A stretch of 64,000 nucleotides of DNA from JAYZDK01 sp964604165 (GTDB lineage: Bacteria > Myxococcota_A > UBA796 > CAJQPC01). The notes under the pieces were generated by a model. It was given only the letters and a program-made list of their open reading frames with translations. It was not told the origin of the DNA and ran no database searches. The DNA lies in NCBI GenBank assembly GCA_964604165.1, contig CAZRYF010000012.1, positions 1 to 64,000 on the forward strand. The letters are read 5' to 3'. Positions 7,805-16,066 of this stretch are shown here, one piece after another (within the stretch, counting starts at the first letter, position 1; every line of letters starts with the position of its first letter). The position numbers and the translations under genes were made by a program.

Positions 7805-10800
7805 GTGCACAAGCGCCACCCCGAGCTGGAACAAGGCACCCGAATCGGTGCCGTCGAGATCATTGAGTGCCTGGGCAAGGGTGCGAGCGCCCACGTGTAC
7901 CGGGTGGCCACCTCCCAGGGAGACGAGGTGGCCCTCAAGATCCGCAGCCGGGAAGGGGGCGAGCTGGACCCCCGCTTTCTTCGGGAGTTCGAGTCCCTTC
8001 GGCGCCTGCAGTTTCCCGGCGTCGTGCAGGTGTACGAGGCCGGTCAGGATGCAAACTGGCAGTGGTTCACCATGGAAGTGGTGGACGGGGTTCCGATTCG
8101 ACAGTGGATCGAGGATGCAGAGTCCGCCCAGGAGCGCATTGAGCGGGCCTGCACGGTGGGTGCAGACCTCTTTCGCGCCCTTTCCCGCATCCACGCTGCT
8201 GGACTTGTGCACCGAGACATCAAGCCCTCCAACATCCTGGTAAAGGACGATGGCGCGGTGCGGGTCCTGGACTTCGGCGTGGTGGGCTGGTGGTCTGTGG
8301 GCATCCACCTGACCAGCACGGGGGCCGCTGTAGGCACCCTTCCGTTCATGGCTCCGGAACAGATGGCGGGACATCGCCCGACACAAGCGGTGGATGTCTT
8401 TGCGGCGGCTCTCTGCTTGTACGAAGGCGTCATAGGCAAGCGCACGCGCCCTCCCAACCCACGGGGCTGGGTGTCTCGGCAGATGCTCCAACGACTGCCC
8501 CCCCTGGCCGTCAAGAACCCGGAGATTCCCCGGGACTTCTCGGGGCTGGTGGACCGCTGCCTCGTGCATTCCCCTGAGCAACGCCCCTCTGCGTTGGAAG
8601 CAGCCGCAGCCCTCGCTTCCATTGGCAAGCGCTCGTCGCCACATCCCTGGCCCGAACCCACGGTCTTTGTGGGCCGGGATGCCGAGTTGAACACCCTGCG
8701 GCGCTCGACCAAAGGCGACGGTCCACGCATGGTGATCCTCTCCGGTCCCGCCGGAAGCGGCCGGCGGCGGCTGGCGGAACAGCTGGCTCGGTTCACGCTC
8801 CTGGAGGGTCTCTACCTTGTGCGGGGCGCCTGCAGACAGGACTCCCTGGGGGGCGCAATTGGGCAGGTTCTCGAACGGATCTGGCAGGTCTTTCCTGCCC
8901 GAGAGTGGCAGGTTCCGATTCAAGAGGACGATGCCCAGACCCTCCTGGCCATGTGGCCCTGGCTTCCACTGCAGTCGGCTTCCGGCCAACGAAGGGGCGA
9001 GGAGGTGACACGAGAGGCCGTGATCCAAGCCACAACCCGTATTCTCGGGCAAGCAGCGAAGGAGGCTCGCCTGGTGATCTGCGTGGAGGAGCTGGAGGAC
9101 GTGGACAGCCTCTCCGCCCGGGTCTTGCGGCGCCTTGCTGCCTCTGAGAGTGCAGAACTGACCTTGATCTGCATCCTGGATCCCCGCTGGGCGTCCGAGA
9201 GAGCAAGGGAGCTGAGGAGCACCTTGTTGGAGTCCAACCACGCACTGGAGATCTGCTTGAAGCCCCTGACTCCCGACGATGCCACGAAGGTCGCTCGCGA
9301 CCTGGCACCGGGGGTTGACCTACAGGTGGATGTTGCCTGCACCCCACTGAAGGCCGTGGAGAGAGGCCTCCAAGCGCTGGCCGAAGTCAGGGGGGAAGAA
9401 TTTCCCTCGATCCTTGGTAACACCCCCCTCCTTGCCTGCGCCCAGGAGGCCCTTCCCGGGCCGGTCCTGGATGCGGTCGTCGCCCCGGAAAAGGATCTGG
9501 AAGAGGAGGGCCTGGTGCACCGGGGAAGTGACGGCTTGTACCGAATGCCTGGTCGTGTGCTTCGACAGCTGGCCGAGGCACAACTGGAAGACCGCGCTGG
9601 CGCCCACCAGCGATGGGCCACCGCCTGGGAGCACTGGTCTCAGGGGGGTGCGCGTCGCTGGGTGGGGGTCGCCGAGCACCGGGTTCGCGCCGACAGAAAC
9701 AACATGGCTTCCTGGGAGGCCGCCGTTCGGGCCTCACTTGCCCTGGAGTCCCAGAGCCATTTTGAGGACGCCCGACGCTGGCTCATGCTCCTGGACACCA
9801 TTCCCAAGGAAAAGTCCTCGTCGGCCTACCAACAGCTGCGATTCTCGCTGAGCTGGTGCCAGACTCGGATTGCCTTGGCCTGTGACACTGAGCGGATTCG
9901 ACGTGACCTGTTCAAGCAGGCAGCGCAGCGGGCAGTGACCCAGGCGGATCGCGCTGAAGCGACCCGTCTTCAAGTGCAGCTTCTTCGGCGAGAGGGGAAG
10001 CTGCGGGAGAGCGTGATCAAGGCCTTGCGGCCCGCGGGCCTGATTCGGGCCAAGCAACCGCTCGTGGCAGCCCGGCTCTTGTTGGACTCCGTCCAGTCAC
10101 GGCTCCAGCTGGTGCAGCCCTCAGAAGGCCTGGCATCCTGCGCCCAGGCGGAAGACATCCTTGCGGAGCACCCAGACACCTCCCTGGAAGTAGAACTGGA
10201 GCTGGCCCAGGCCGAGTGCCTTCTTCTCCAGGAGGACTTTCTGGAGGCCACCCGCACCAGCGAGCGCATGAGCACAAAGGCCAGCGACCATGGACTGAAG
10301 ATTCACCGGGCATCCGGCCACCTGGTCCGCGCTGAGTGCCAACTTCGCCTTGGCAACCGAGCAAGCGCGGAGGAGTTGACCCGAAAGGCCCATCAACTGG
10401 TGGAACTTCACGGGCACCGGGCACGGGAGGTGCAAGCGCTGCTCCTGCAAGGGGAGCTGGCCTTAGGGCGCGGAGAATTGGGCGCGGCGCGACTCAACAC
10501 CGCGGAAGCCGCCTCCATGGCGAAGAAGCTGTCCCTGGTTCAACAACACGCCAGATCGCTGGATCTTCTGCGTATCGCCCTCGCGCGAGCTGGGGCCTGG
10601 ACTGAGTCAGAGGCAACCGCGCAACAGAGGGTCGCTTTGGGGGGGGCGAGCCCATCTTCTACATGGAGCGATGTGGCGTTTTGGAGGCTTCGCCGGCGCC
10701 CGGAGCGGGCCCAGGCTGCTGCATCGAAAGGGCCCTTGTCCGGGTGGCAAGGGGCGCGAACCCGACTCGAACTGGCCCGGGCCTGGATGGCAGCGGGAGA

Positions 10801-11143
10801 GCCCGCAGCCGCAAGGGGTGCGCTCACGGCGAGCCAAGGACTCTTGAAAGGAAAGGGTTTTCGGGAACTGGAGCTTATGGCCAGGCTTATCCAGGGGGTC
10901 CTGGACCCCAGGGAAGACGAGTCATGGGCGTCGCTGGTGGACGCCTGTCGCAAGTCTCGGTGGTTGGAGTTGTTTCTGGGATGCGGAGAGTTCGACGCAC
11001 GCCGGGCCATGGCGATGCGCCACCTCACCCATGCTCGTCATTGTATCGAGGCCCTGAAGATCCGGGCCGAGGAATTGGGCGACGTGGACTACACCCAAGC
11101 CGCCCACGAACTTATGCTCGAGCTGAATCAAGCCACCAAATAA
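7805..11143 (+). CDS. Eukaryote-type Ser/Thr protein kinase fused to an AAA/NTPase-like and helical-repeat region
   Basis: An 1112-residue cytosolic protein starting at a GTG. Residues 18-270 form an intact Hanks kinase: glycine loop LGKGASAHVY (23-32), Lys45, catalytic HRDIKPSN (136-143), DFG (156-158) and APE (183-185). From about 285 an AAA/NACHT-like module begins (VFVGRDAEL), but its Walker A reads GPAGSGRR (314-321) where GxxxxGK[S/T] is expected, so ATP binding there is doubtful. The C-terminal 500 residues are Ala/Leu/Arg-rich helices of TPR type. This kinase-ATPase-TPR layout is common in myxobacterial regulators. Its last 16 bases overlap, tail to tail, a metallophosphoesterase gene. 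Its targets are unknown. Confidence 0.92.
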   Translation: MHKRHPELEQGTRIGAVEIIECLGKGASAHVYRVATSQGDEVALKIRSREGGELDPRFLREFESLRRLQFPGVVQVYEAGQDANWQWFTMEVVDGVPIRQWIEDAESAQERIERACTVGADLFRALSRIHAAGLVHRDIKPSNILVKDDGAVRVLDFGVVGWWSVGIHLTSTGAAVGTLPFMAPEQMAGHRPTQAVDVFAAALCLYEGVIGKRTRPPNPRGWVSRQMLQRLPPLAVKNPEIPRDFSGLVDRCLVHSPEQRPSALEAAAALASIGKRSSPHPWPEPTVFVGRDAELNTLRRSTKGDGPRMVILSGPAGSGRRRLAEQLARFTLLEGLYLVRGACRQDSLGGAIGQVLERIWQVFPAREWQVPIQEDDAQTLLAMWPWLPLQSASGQRRGEEVTREAVIQATTRILGQAAKEARLVICVEELEDVDSLSARVLRRLAASESAELTLICILDPRWASERARELRSTLLESNHALEICLKPLTPDDATKVARDLAPGVDLQVDVACTPLKAVERGLQALAEVRGEEFPSILGNTPLLACAQEALPGPVLDAVVAPEKDLEEEGLVHRGSDGLYRMPGRVLRQLAEAQLEDRAGAHQRWATAWEHWSQGGARRWVGVAEHRVRADRNNMASWEAAVRASLALESQSHFEDARRWLMLLDTIPKEKSSSAYQQLRFSLSWCQTRIALACDTERIRRDLFKQAAQRAVTQADRAEATRLQVQLLRREGKLRESVIKALRPAGLIRAKQPLVAARLLLDSVQSRLQLVQPSEGLASCAQAEDILAEHPDTSLEVELELAQAECLLLQEDFLEATRTSERMSTKASDHGLKIHRASGHLVRAECQLRLGNRASAEELTRKAHQLVELHGHRAREVQALLLQGELALGRGELGAARLNTAEAASMAKKLSLVQQHARSLDLLRIALARAGAWTESEATAQQRVALGGASPSSTWSDVAFWRLRRRPERAQAAASKGPLSGWQGARTRLELARAWMAAGEPAAARGALTASQGLLKGKGFRELELMARLIQGVLDPREDESWASLVDACRKSRWLELFLGCGEFDARRAMAMRHLTHARHCIEALKIRAEELGDVDYTQAAHELMLELNQATK

Positions 11144-11754
11144 TTTCGCGCCGCGGGGATGGAAACGAGCCGATCCTCCTGGGCGATCCACCCGGTGAGG
11201 TGGCCTCCGTAGACACAGCCCGTGTCCAACCCAACCGCCACCGGTCGACCGCGCACCTCTCGCCGAACCAGGCCGCGCCGGGCATCGTGTCCGAAGACCA
11301 CGGTCTTGGGACCCTGCCACCCTGCGTCATACCAAAAGGGGTGGTGGGGATTGGAATCGTCTGGCCACTGGCGCACGGTCAGGGCCACCTCCCGAAAGGT
11401 GCCCGGAACACCTGCCGTGGGATGGAGGCCTGCATGGACCACGATGCGGTCGGGACTCTCCAGAAACAAAGGCAGCGCCTGAAGCCAACCCCGCACCTCA
11501 GGGGCATCCTCCTTCAGCTGTTCCAACGCAGGAGAAACAGGGCCGTCCTCCCAGTGCTTCAGAAGGTAGTCGTCGTGGTTTCCAAGGACAGACCGCGCCT
11601 GCCACTCCTGAAGCAGCTCCCAGGTTCCCTTGGGGTCCGGGCCCTTGGAAAAGAGGTCCCCCACCAGGAGCAGCTCCGTCGGTCGCACCGCTTGAAGCAG
11701 CAGCTCGAGCTCCTTGGCGCACCCATGGACATCCCCAACGATGAGCGTACTCAC
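11128..11754 (-). CDS. Calcineurin-like metallophosphoesterase (ApaH/PrpE/PP1-like)
   Basis: A 208-residue protein with the whole metal-binding motif set of the family: GDVHG (7-11), GDLFSKG (about 32-38) and GNHD (about 57-60), then later histidines (VVHAGLHP and VFGHD). Relatives hydrolyse diadenosine polyphosphates or phosphoproteins. It starts with a GTG overlapping the Rieske stop (GTGA, 11751-11754), so the two are coupled. Its 3' end overlaps the kinase gene on the other strand by 16 bases. A kinase-phosphatase functional pair is tempting, but specificity cannot be told from sequence. Confidence 0.88.
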   Translation of the reverse strand: MSTLIVGDVHGCAKELELLLQAVRPTELLLVGDLFSKGPDPKGTWELLQEWQARSVLGNHDDYLLKHWEDGPVSPALEQLKEDAPEVRGWLQALPLFLESPDRIVVHAGLHPTAGVPGTFREVALTVRQWPDDSNPHHPFWYDAGWQGPKTVVFGHDARRGLVRREVRGRPVAVGLDTGCVYGGHLTGWIAQEDRLVSIPAARNYLVA

Positions 11755-12266
11755 AAGGTCTCCAAAGGAGTCATGGACAAGCCATCGTCGTGCTCTCCCC
11801 CTCGCTGGTCAGCCCCAACTCCCTCCCTCGGCCCTACCCAGATCACCCCTTTTACCTCCTTCACAGGCCAGCAACCGACCCCTCGATCGTCCCGGGTCAG
11901 ACAAGCCCCATCCCGAAGTCGAAACCTCCAGCCGTGGTAGGGGCAGCGCACCACGCCGTCAGGCTCGAGGGAGCCTTCACCCAACGGTCCATCCTCGTGG
12001 GTACAGGAGTCGTTGGTTGCGTAGAGCCCGTCTTGAAACCGAAAGACGGCCACCCGCTCGTCGTGCACCCGAAAGGTGCTTCCTTCACCCTCTCCAAGGC
12101 CTTCCGCACGAACCACCGCTCGATACCCCTGGGCGTCTGCATCGACCGGGAGCCCTTCTGTGGCCCTTTGGTAGCGATCCAGGGCGAGATCTTCCAGTCG
12201 CTTGGGCTCTCCCAGGCGATCCGCGATGGATCGAGCCGTCGACTTCAGCCGGTCTCGAATGCCCAT
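11751..12266 (-). CDS. Rieske [2Fe-2S] ferredoxin-like protein
   Basis: A 171-residue protein with a Rieske domain in its C-terminal half. The cluster ligands are clear: Cys88-Thr-His90 and Cys108-Pro-Tyr-His111-Gly-Trp, 17 residues apart as in ring-hydroxylase ferredoxins and NirD. The first 60 residues are a helical, charged extension with no recognised fold. There is no membrane segment or signal peptide, so it is probably a soluble electron carrier; the partner oxidase is not in the window. It is the first gene of a two-gene minus-strand unit with the metallophosphoesterase and is divergent from the surface-protein unit at 12363. Confidence 0.88.
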   Translation of the reverse strand: MGIRDRLKSTARSIADRLGEPKRLEDLALDRYQRATEGLPVDADAQGYRAVVRAEGLGEGEGSTFRVHDERVAVFRFQDGLYATNDSCTHEDGPLGEGSLEPDGVVRCPYHGWRFRLRDGACLTRDDRGVGCWPVKEVKGVIWVGPREGVGADQRGGEHDDGLSMTPLETL

Positions 12267-12362
12267 GGTTCGAAGCGTACCCCAGGCGGCGGGGCTCGAG
12301 GTCCTTCAAGCGGGTTGCGCGGGGGGTGCGAATCCGTGTACACCTCTTTCAAGGTGGATTTC

Positions 12363-13739
12363 ATGCAGCTCCTCTTTCTTCTTCCCACGGCCCTGGGCGC
12401 AACCGCTGCGGACATGGCCAGCGCCATGGCGGTTCCCGGGACCGACGTGGTCTCCGCAACAGTGACCGGCCAGCCGCTGGCCTACGATGTACTGACGAAC
12501 CTCGGCATCCTGTCCCCCACCGAGGGACACGACCTCTCCTACTTGTACACAGGTCAAATCGGGGTCCCGCCAGAAGTCGGAACGGACCTGGGTGCGCCGG
12601 GTGTGGCGGGGGATCGCACCGGGCTGCAGCTGGAACTGGACGTTCCTGCCACCGCAAACTCCTTCACGATCGACTTCTACTTCCTGTCGGCCGAATATCC
12701 AGAATTCGTGGGCACCCAGTACAATGACACCTTTAAGGCCGAGGTGGCTGGCACTGCCTGGTCCGGCAATGCCGCCATTGACTCGGGCGGAAACTCCATC
12801 ACCATCAACAGCGCCCTCTTCACGGTCACCGCACCACCGGACCTGCAGAATTCAGGCTTTGACTTTGTGGGCGGAGGCACGGGTTGGCTAACGGCCATCG
12901 TGCCCGCGGATCCGCTTGATCGCTTGACCCTGAACCTGTTGATCTACGACATGGCGGATGGCATCTACGACTCCGGCGTCCTCTTGGACAACTTCAGCTG
13001 GTCCACCACGGATGTGGACGAGCCGGTCATTCTGGAAGAAGTCGAACTGGACTTCCTCTCCCCCAAGCGGGGACCGGTGGACGGGGGCGTCCAGACCACA
13101 ATCTTTGGTTCCGGATTCCTGGATGGATGCACCGCCTACTTTGACGGGGTGGAGGCTCCCACCGTCTTTGTGGACTCCATCAGCCTCCTGGCAGCTCCTT
13201 TGGCCCACGCAAGCGGACTGGTGGACGTGGAGGTGGACTGTTCTGGCTCCCGTGCCGGGCTCACTGGGGGCTACACCTACTTTGATGCTACAGACCCGGT
13301 ATTGGAACCGACCATCACCTTTCTCTCCCCCTACAACGTGCACGTGAACGGAGGGGAGCAGGTCACGGTGACGGGTACCGACTTTGAGGAGGGCGTCCTG
13401 GTGCAGGTAGACGGGGTCGAGCACACTGCCCTATGGGCAGACACCACGTCCCTCTCCTTTGAGACTACCGCCCATGACGCTGGAATCGCCCAGGTGGTGA
13501 TCGTGAACCCAAGCGGCGCCGCAGCCTCCCGGGACGGGGGTCTGCAGTTCATGGATCCTCCCATTTGGCCACCCGAGGACTCGGCGAGGCCCGACAGCGC
13601 AGACACCGGAGACACCGGGGACTCCGGCCTCTTTGGCAGCAAGGACTCCACCACCATCAACTGCTCCTCCGGGCCGACCGCCCCCAACGCAGCGTGGGCG
13701 GGGCTGGCCCTGCTGATTGGATTGCGGAGACGCCAGTGA
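12363..13739 (+). CDS. Surface protein: choice-of-anchor L-like domain, IPT/TIG domains, MYXO-CTERM-like tail
   Basis: A 458-residue secreted protein. The ATG at 12363 has a good ribosome site (AAGGTGGA) and opens a signal peptide (MQLLFLLPTALGATA). Residues about 20-225 resemble the choice-of-anchor L family (FYFLSAEYPEF, then DMADGIYDSGVLLDNFSW). Two immunoglobulin-like IPT/TIG repeats follow (FLSPKRGPVDGG and FLSPYNVHVNGGEQVTVTG). An Asp-Thr-Gly linker (DSADTGDTGDSG) leads to a single Cys, a hydrophobic stretch and terminal GLRRRQ, a layout like MYXO-CTERM sorting signals. It should be displayed on the cell surface. It heads a four-gene unit; the next start overlaps its stop (GTGA). Confidence 0.85.
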   Translation: MQLLFLLPTALGATAADMASAMAVPGTDVVSATVTGQPLAYDVLTNLGILSPTEGHDLSYLYTGQIGVPPEVGTDLGAPGVAGDRTGLQLELDVPATANSFTIDFYFLSAEYPEFVGTQYNDTFKAEVAGTAWSGNAAIDSGGNSITINSALFTVTAPPDLQNSGFDFVGGGTGWLTAIVPADPLDRLTLNLLIYDMADGIYDSGVLLDNFSWSTTDVDEPVILEEVELDFLSPKRGPVDGGVQTTIFGSGFLDGCTAYFDGVEAPTVFVDSISLLAAPLAHASGLVDVEVDCSGSRAGLTGGYTYFDATDPVLEPTITFLSPYNVHVNGGEQVTVTGTDFEEGVLVQVDGVEHTALWADTTSLSFETTAHDAGIAQVVIVNPSGAAASRDGGLQFMDPPIWPPEDSARPDSADTGDTGDSGLFGSKDSTTINCSSGPTAPNAAWAGLALLIGLRRRQ

Positions 13740-14602
13740 GGCCAGGAGTCTGCTTGCTGGCGACTGCCTCCCTTGTGGGCTGCACCGACTACGGCATCAA
13801 TCCCAAGACCGGTGAACAGGACGTCACGCCCGAACCGCCTCCCCCTGCGGCCCCGGTCGCGGTGACGGGCCCAGGGGACGCGGTCAAGCGGGGCGTCGAG
13901 GTGCAGCTGGACGGCACAGCCTCCTACGACCCGGACGATGCTGGGGCGGTCCTGGAGTACGCGTGGATCCCCCAGAGCTTCCCGGAGTTGGCCCTGGTGC
14001 AACTGGAGGATGAGAACACCGCCGCACCCCTCTTCGCCGCCGACACCGTGGGCCTCTACCAGCTGGACCTGATGGTGATCGACGAGGAAGGACAGCCCTC
14101 GGTGAATCCCGCCTCCACGGTGGTGGAAATCCTCCCGTGGGCGGACATGGAGCTGGTCCTGACCTGGGATCGACCCAAGGTGGACCTGGACCTGCACCTG
14201 CTGGCGCCGGAAGGGGCCTATTTCGAGGACAGCGACTGCTTCTTTGGAAACCCCACCCCGGACTGGGGGGTGGAGGGCGACACCACAGATGACCCGGAGC
14301 TGATCAACGACAACGAGGGCTCCGGCGCCCCCGAGGTGATTCGCTTTCCCAATCCGGCCGAGGGCACCTACTCGATCCTCGTGCCCTATCACAGCAAGCG
14401 GGACGCCCAGAACCCCTATGTCACCCCCACCTTGAGCGTGCGGGCGGAAGGAGCGGAGATCGCCAACCTCACGGGTCCCCGCATGTACTCGGAGGGGACC
14501 GTCTGGATTGCCGGCACACTGGACTGGAGCACGCTCAACTTTGTGGCCAGCGTGGCCACCACCGACCACACCTCCCTCGGGGGACCGGACATCAACGAGT
14601 AG
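13736..14602 (+). CDS. Lipoprotein with PKD-like and DUF2135/YfaP-like domains
   Basis: A 288-residue lipoprotein. I chose the GTG at 13736, which overlaps the upstream stop and has GGAGA five bases before it, because it directly opens a leader ending in the lipobox LVGC. The mature part starts with a Pro-rich linker. A PKD-type fold follows (VQLDGTASYDPDDAG, then LDLMVIDEEG), and then a segment reading LTWDRPKVDLDLHLLAPEG, typical of DUF2135/YfaP-like beta-sandwiches that carry a divalent-cation-binding DLDLH motif. It is likely a surface or outer-membrane binding protein. Coupling to the anchored protein upstream suggests that they act together. Confidence 0.8.
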   Translation: MRPGVCLLATASLVGCTDYGINPKTGEQDVTPEPPPPAAPVAVTGPGDAVKRGVEVQLDGTASYDPDDAGAVLEYAWIPQSFPELALVQLEDENTAAPLFAADTVGLYQLDLMVIDEEGQPSVNPASTVVEILPWADMELVLTWDRPKVDLDLHLLAPEGAYFEDSDCFFGNPTPDWGVEGDTTDDPELINDNEGSGAPEVIRFPNPAEGTYSILVPYHSKRDAQNPYVTPTLSVRAEGAEIANLTGPRMYSEGTVWIAGTLDWSTLNFVASVATTDHTSLGGPDINE

Positions 14603-14605
14603 GGG

Positions 14606-16066
14606 ATGCGGTTATCCAAAGGCGGCATGCTGCTGTCTCTCACCACCTTCCTTGCTTGTGCCACCACCCCTCCCGCTGGGGATGTGGGTGAGGTCGACTT
14701 GTCTTTCGGGCTGGCGCCCTACGAGGCCGTTGGCAGATCCCCCGTCGAGGCGCCAGCGGTCGAGGTGGCACCCGCCGTGATCCTGCAAAACGCCCGGATC
14801 CTCACGGCGGCGGGTGGGGACATCGCCTCTGGATTCATCGTACTCCGCGACGGGCGCATCGAGGCCCTGGGCGCCGGCGCTCCCCCCGCGCCCCCCCCCA
14901 ACGCCACCGTGGTGGATGCCAAAGGCGGGGTGGTGACCCCGGGACTGATCGACACCCACTCGCACCTGGGGGTCTACCCTTCCCCCGGCGCCAGGGCCCA
15001 CCGGGACGGAAACGAGGCCACCTCCCCCACCACCGCTGGTGTCTGGGCAGAGCACTCGTTCTGGCCCCAGGATCCCGGGTTGCAGCGAGCCGTGGCCGGG
15101 GGCGTGACGACCCTCCAGGCCCTGCCCGGCAGCGCGAACCTCATCGGGGGCCGCGGGGTGGTACTGCACCTGGTGCCCACACGGGGCAGCCGCGCCATGC
15201 GCTTTCCAGGGGCCCCTGAGACCGTAAAAATGGCCTGCGGGGAGAACCCCAAGCGGGTCTACGGCGGCAAGGGCGGGGCTCCCTCCACCCGCATGGGCAA
15301 CCTGAGAGGACAGCGGGCGGCGTTTGCATCCGCCCAGCGCCTCCTGGAGGACTGGGAGCGCCACTCCCAGGAGTTGGCCCAATTCCATGCCAAGGAGGGG
15401 GACGATGGAGGCGAGCGGGGCCTGCCCCCCCAGGCCCCCGCCCGGGACCTGGACCAGGAGACACTGGTGGGGGTCTTGCGCGGTGAAATACTGCCCCAGG
15501 TCCATTGTTACCGGGCCGACGACATGATCTCGATCCTGCAGATGGCGGACGAGTTTGGATTTGAGATCCGCTCCTTCCACCATGCCCTGGAGGCCTACAA
15601 GATCCGGGACATCCTGGCCGAGGAGGGCGTGGCCAGCTCCACCTGGGCGGACTGGTGGGGATTCAAGCTCGAGGCCTACGACGGCATTCCCCAGAACGCG
15701 GCCCTCCTCGCGGAATCCGGAGCCCGGGCGATCATCCACTCGGACAGCTCCGTGGGCATTCAGCGCCTGAACCAGGAAGCCGCCAAGGCGTACTACGCCG
15801 GGGTCCATGCGGGGATTGCCTTGGATGAAACCGAGGCCCTGCGGTGGATTACGGCCAATCCCGCCTGGGCCCTGGGGATCCAGGACGAGGTGGGGACCCT
15901 GGAGCCAGGCAAGCGAGCAGACCTCGTGCTCTGGGACGGCCCACCCTTCAGCAACTACACGCGTGCTGCCCAGGTCTACATCGATGGGGCCCTGGTGTTT
16001 GATGCAGAAAACCCCGGCGCGCCCTGGAGTGATTTTGTGACCGGCCAAGGGGAGAGGTCACCATGA
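14606..16066 (+). CDS. Amidohydrolase (imidazolonepropionase-like) lipoprotein
   Basis: A 486-residue amidohydrolase with an intact metal centre: TPGLIDTHSHLG (HxH, about residues 112-123), QVHCYRADD, FHHALEAYKI and the distal IIHSDSS Asp. The N-terminus carries a signal ending TFLAC, so it is probably a lipoprotein. Substrates of this exported subgroup (peptides, lactams or modified amino acids) are not predictable. An in-frame ATG at 14627 would give a shorter leader. Three bases separate it from the upstream lipoprotein, and its stop overlaps the next start (ATGA), pairing it with the degenerate paralogue that follows. Confidence 0.88.
   Translation: MRLSKGGMLLSLTTFLACATTPPAGDVGEVDLSFGLAPYEAVGRSPVEAPAVEVAPAVILQNARILTAAGGDIASGFIVLRDGRIEALGAGAPPAPPPNATVVDAKGGVVTPGLIDTHSHLGVYPSPGARAHRDGNEATSPTTAGVWAEHSFWPQDPGLQRAVAGGVTTLQALPGSANLIGGRGVVLHLVPTRGSRAMRFPGAPETVKMACGENPKRVYGGKGGAPSTRMGNLRGQRAAFASAQRLLEDWERHSQELAQFHAKEGDDGGERGLPPQAPARDLDQETLVGVLRGEILPQVHCYRADDMISILQMADEFGFEIRSFHHALEAYKIRDILAEEGVASSTWADWWGFKLEAYDGIPQNAALLAESGARAIIHSDSSVGIQRLNQEAAKAYYAGVHAGIALDETEALRWITANPAWALGIQDEVGTLEPGKRADLVLWDGPPFSNYTRAAQVYIDGALVFDAENPGAPWSDFVTGQGERSP

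Noticed and set aside
7223..9241. Long open frame on the minus strand opposite the kinase
   Set aside because: It is antisense to a clearly homologous kinase; low stop frequency is expected in GC-rich DNA and its product has no motifs or signal.
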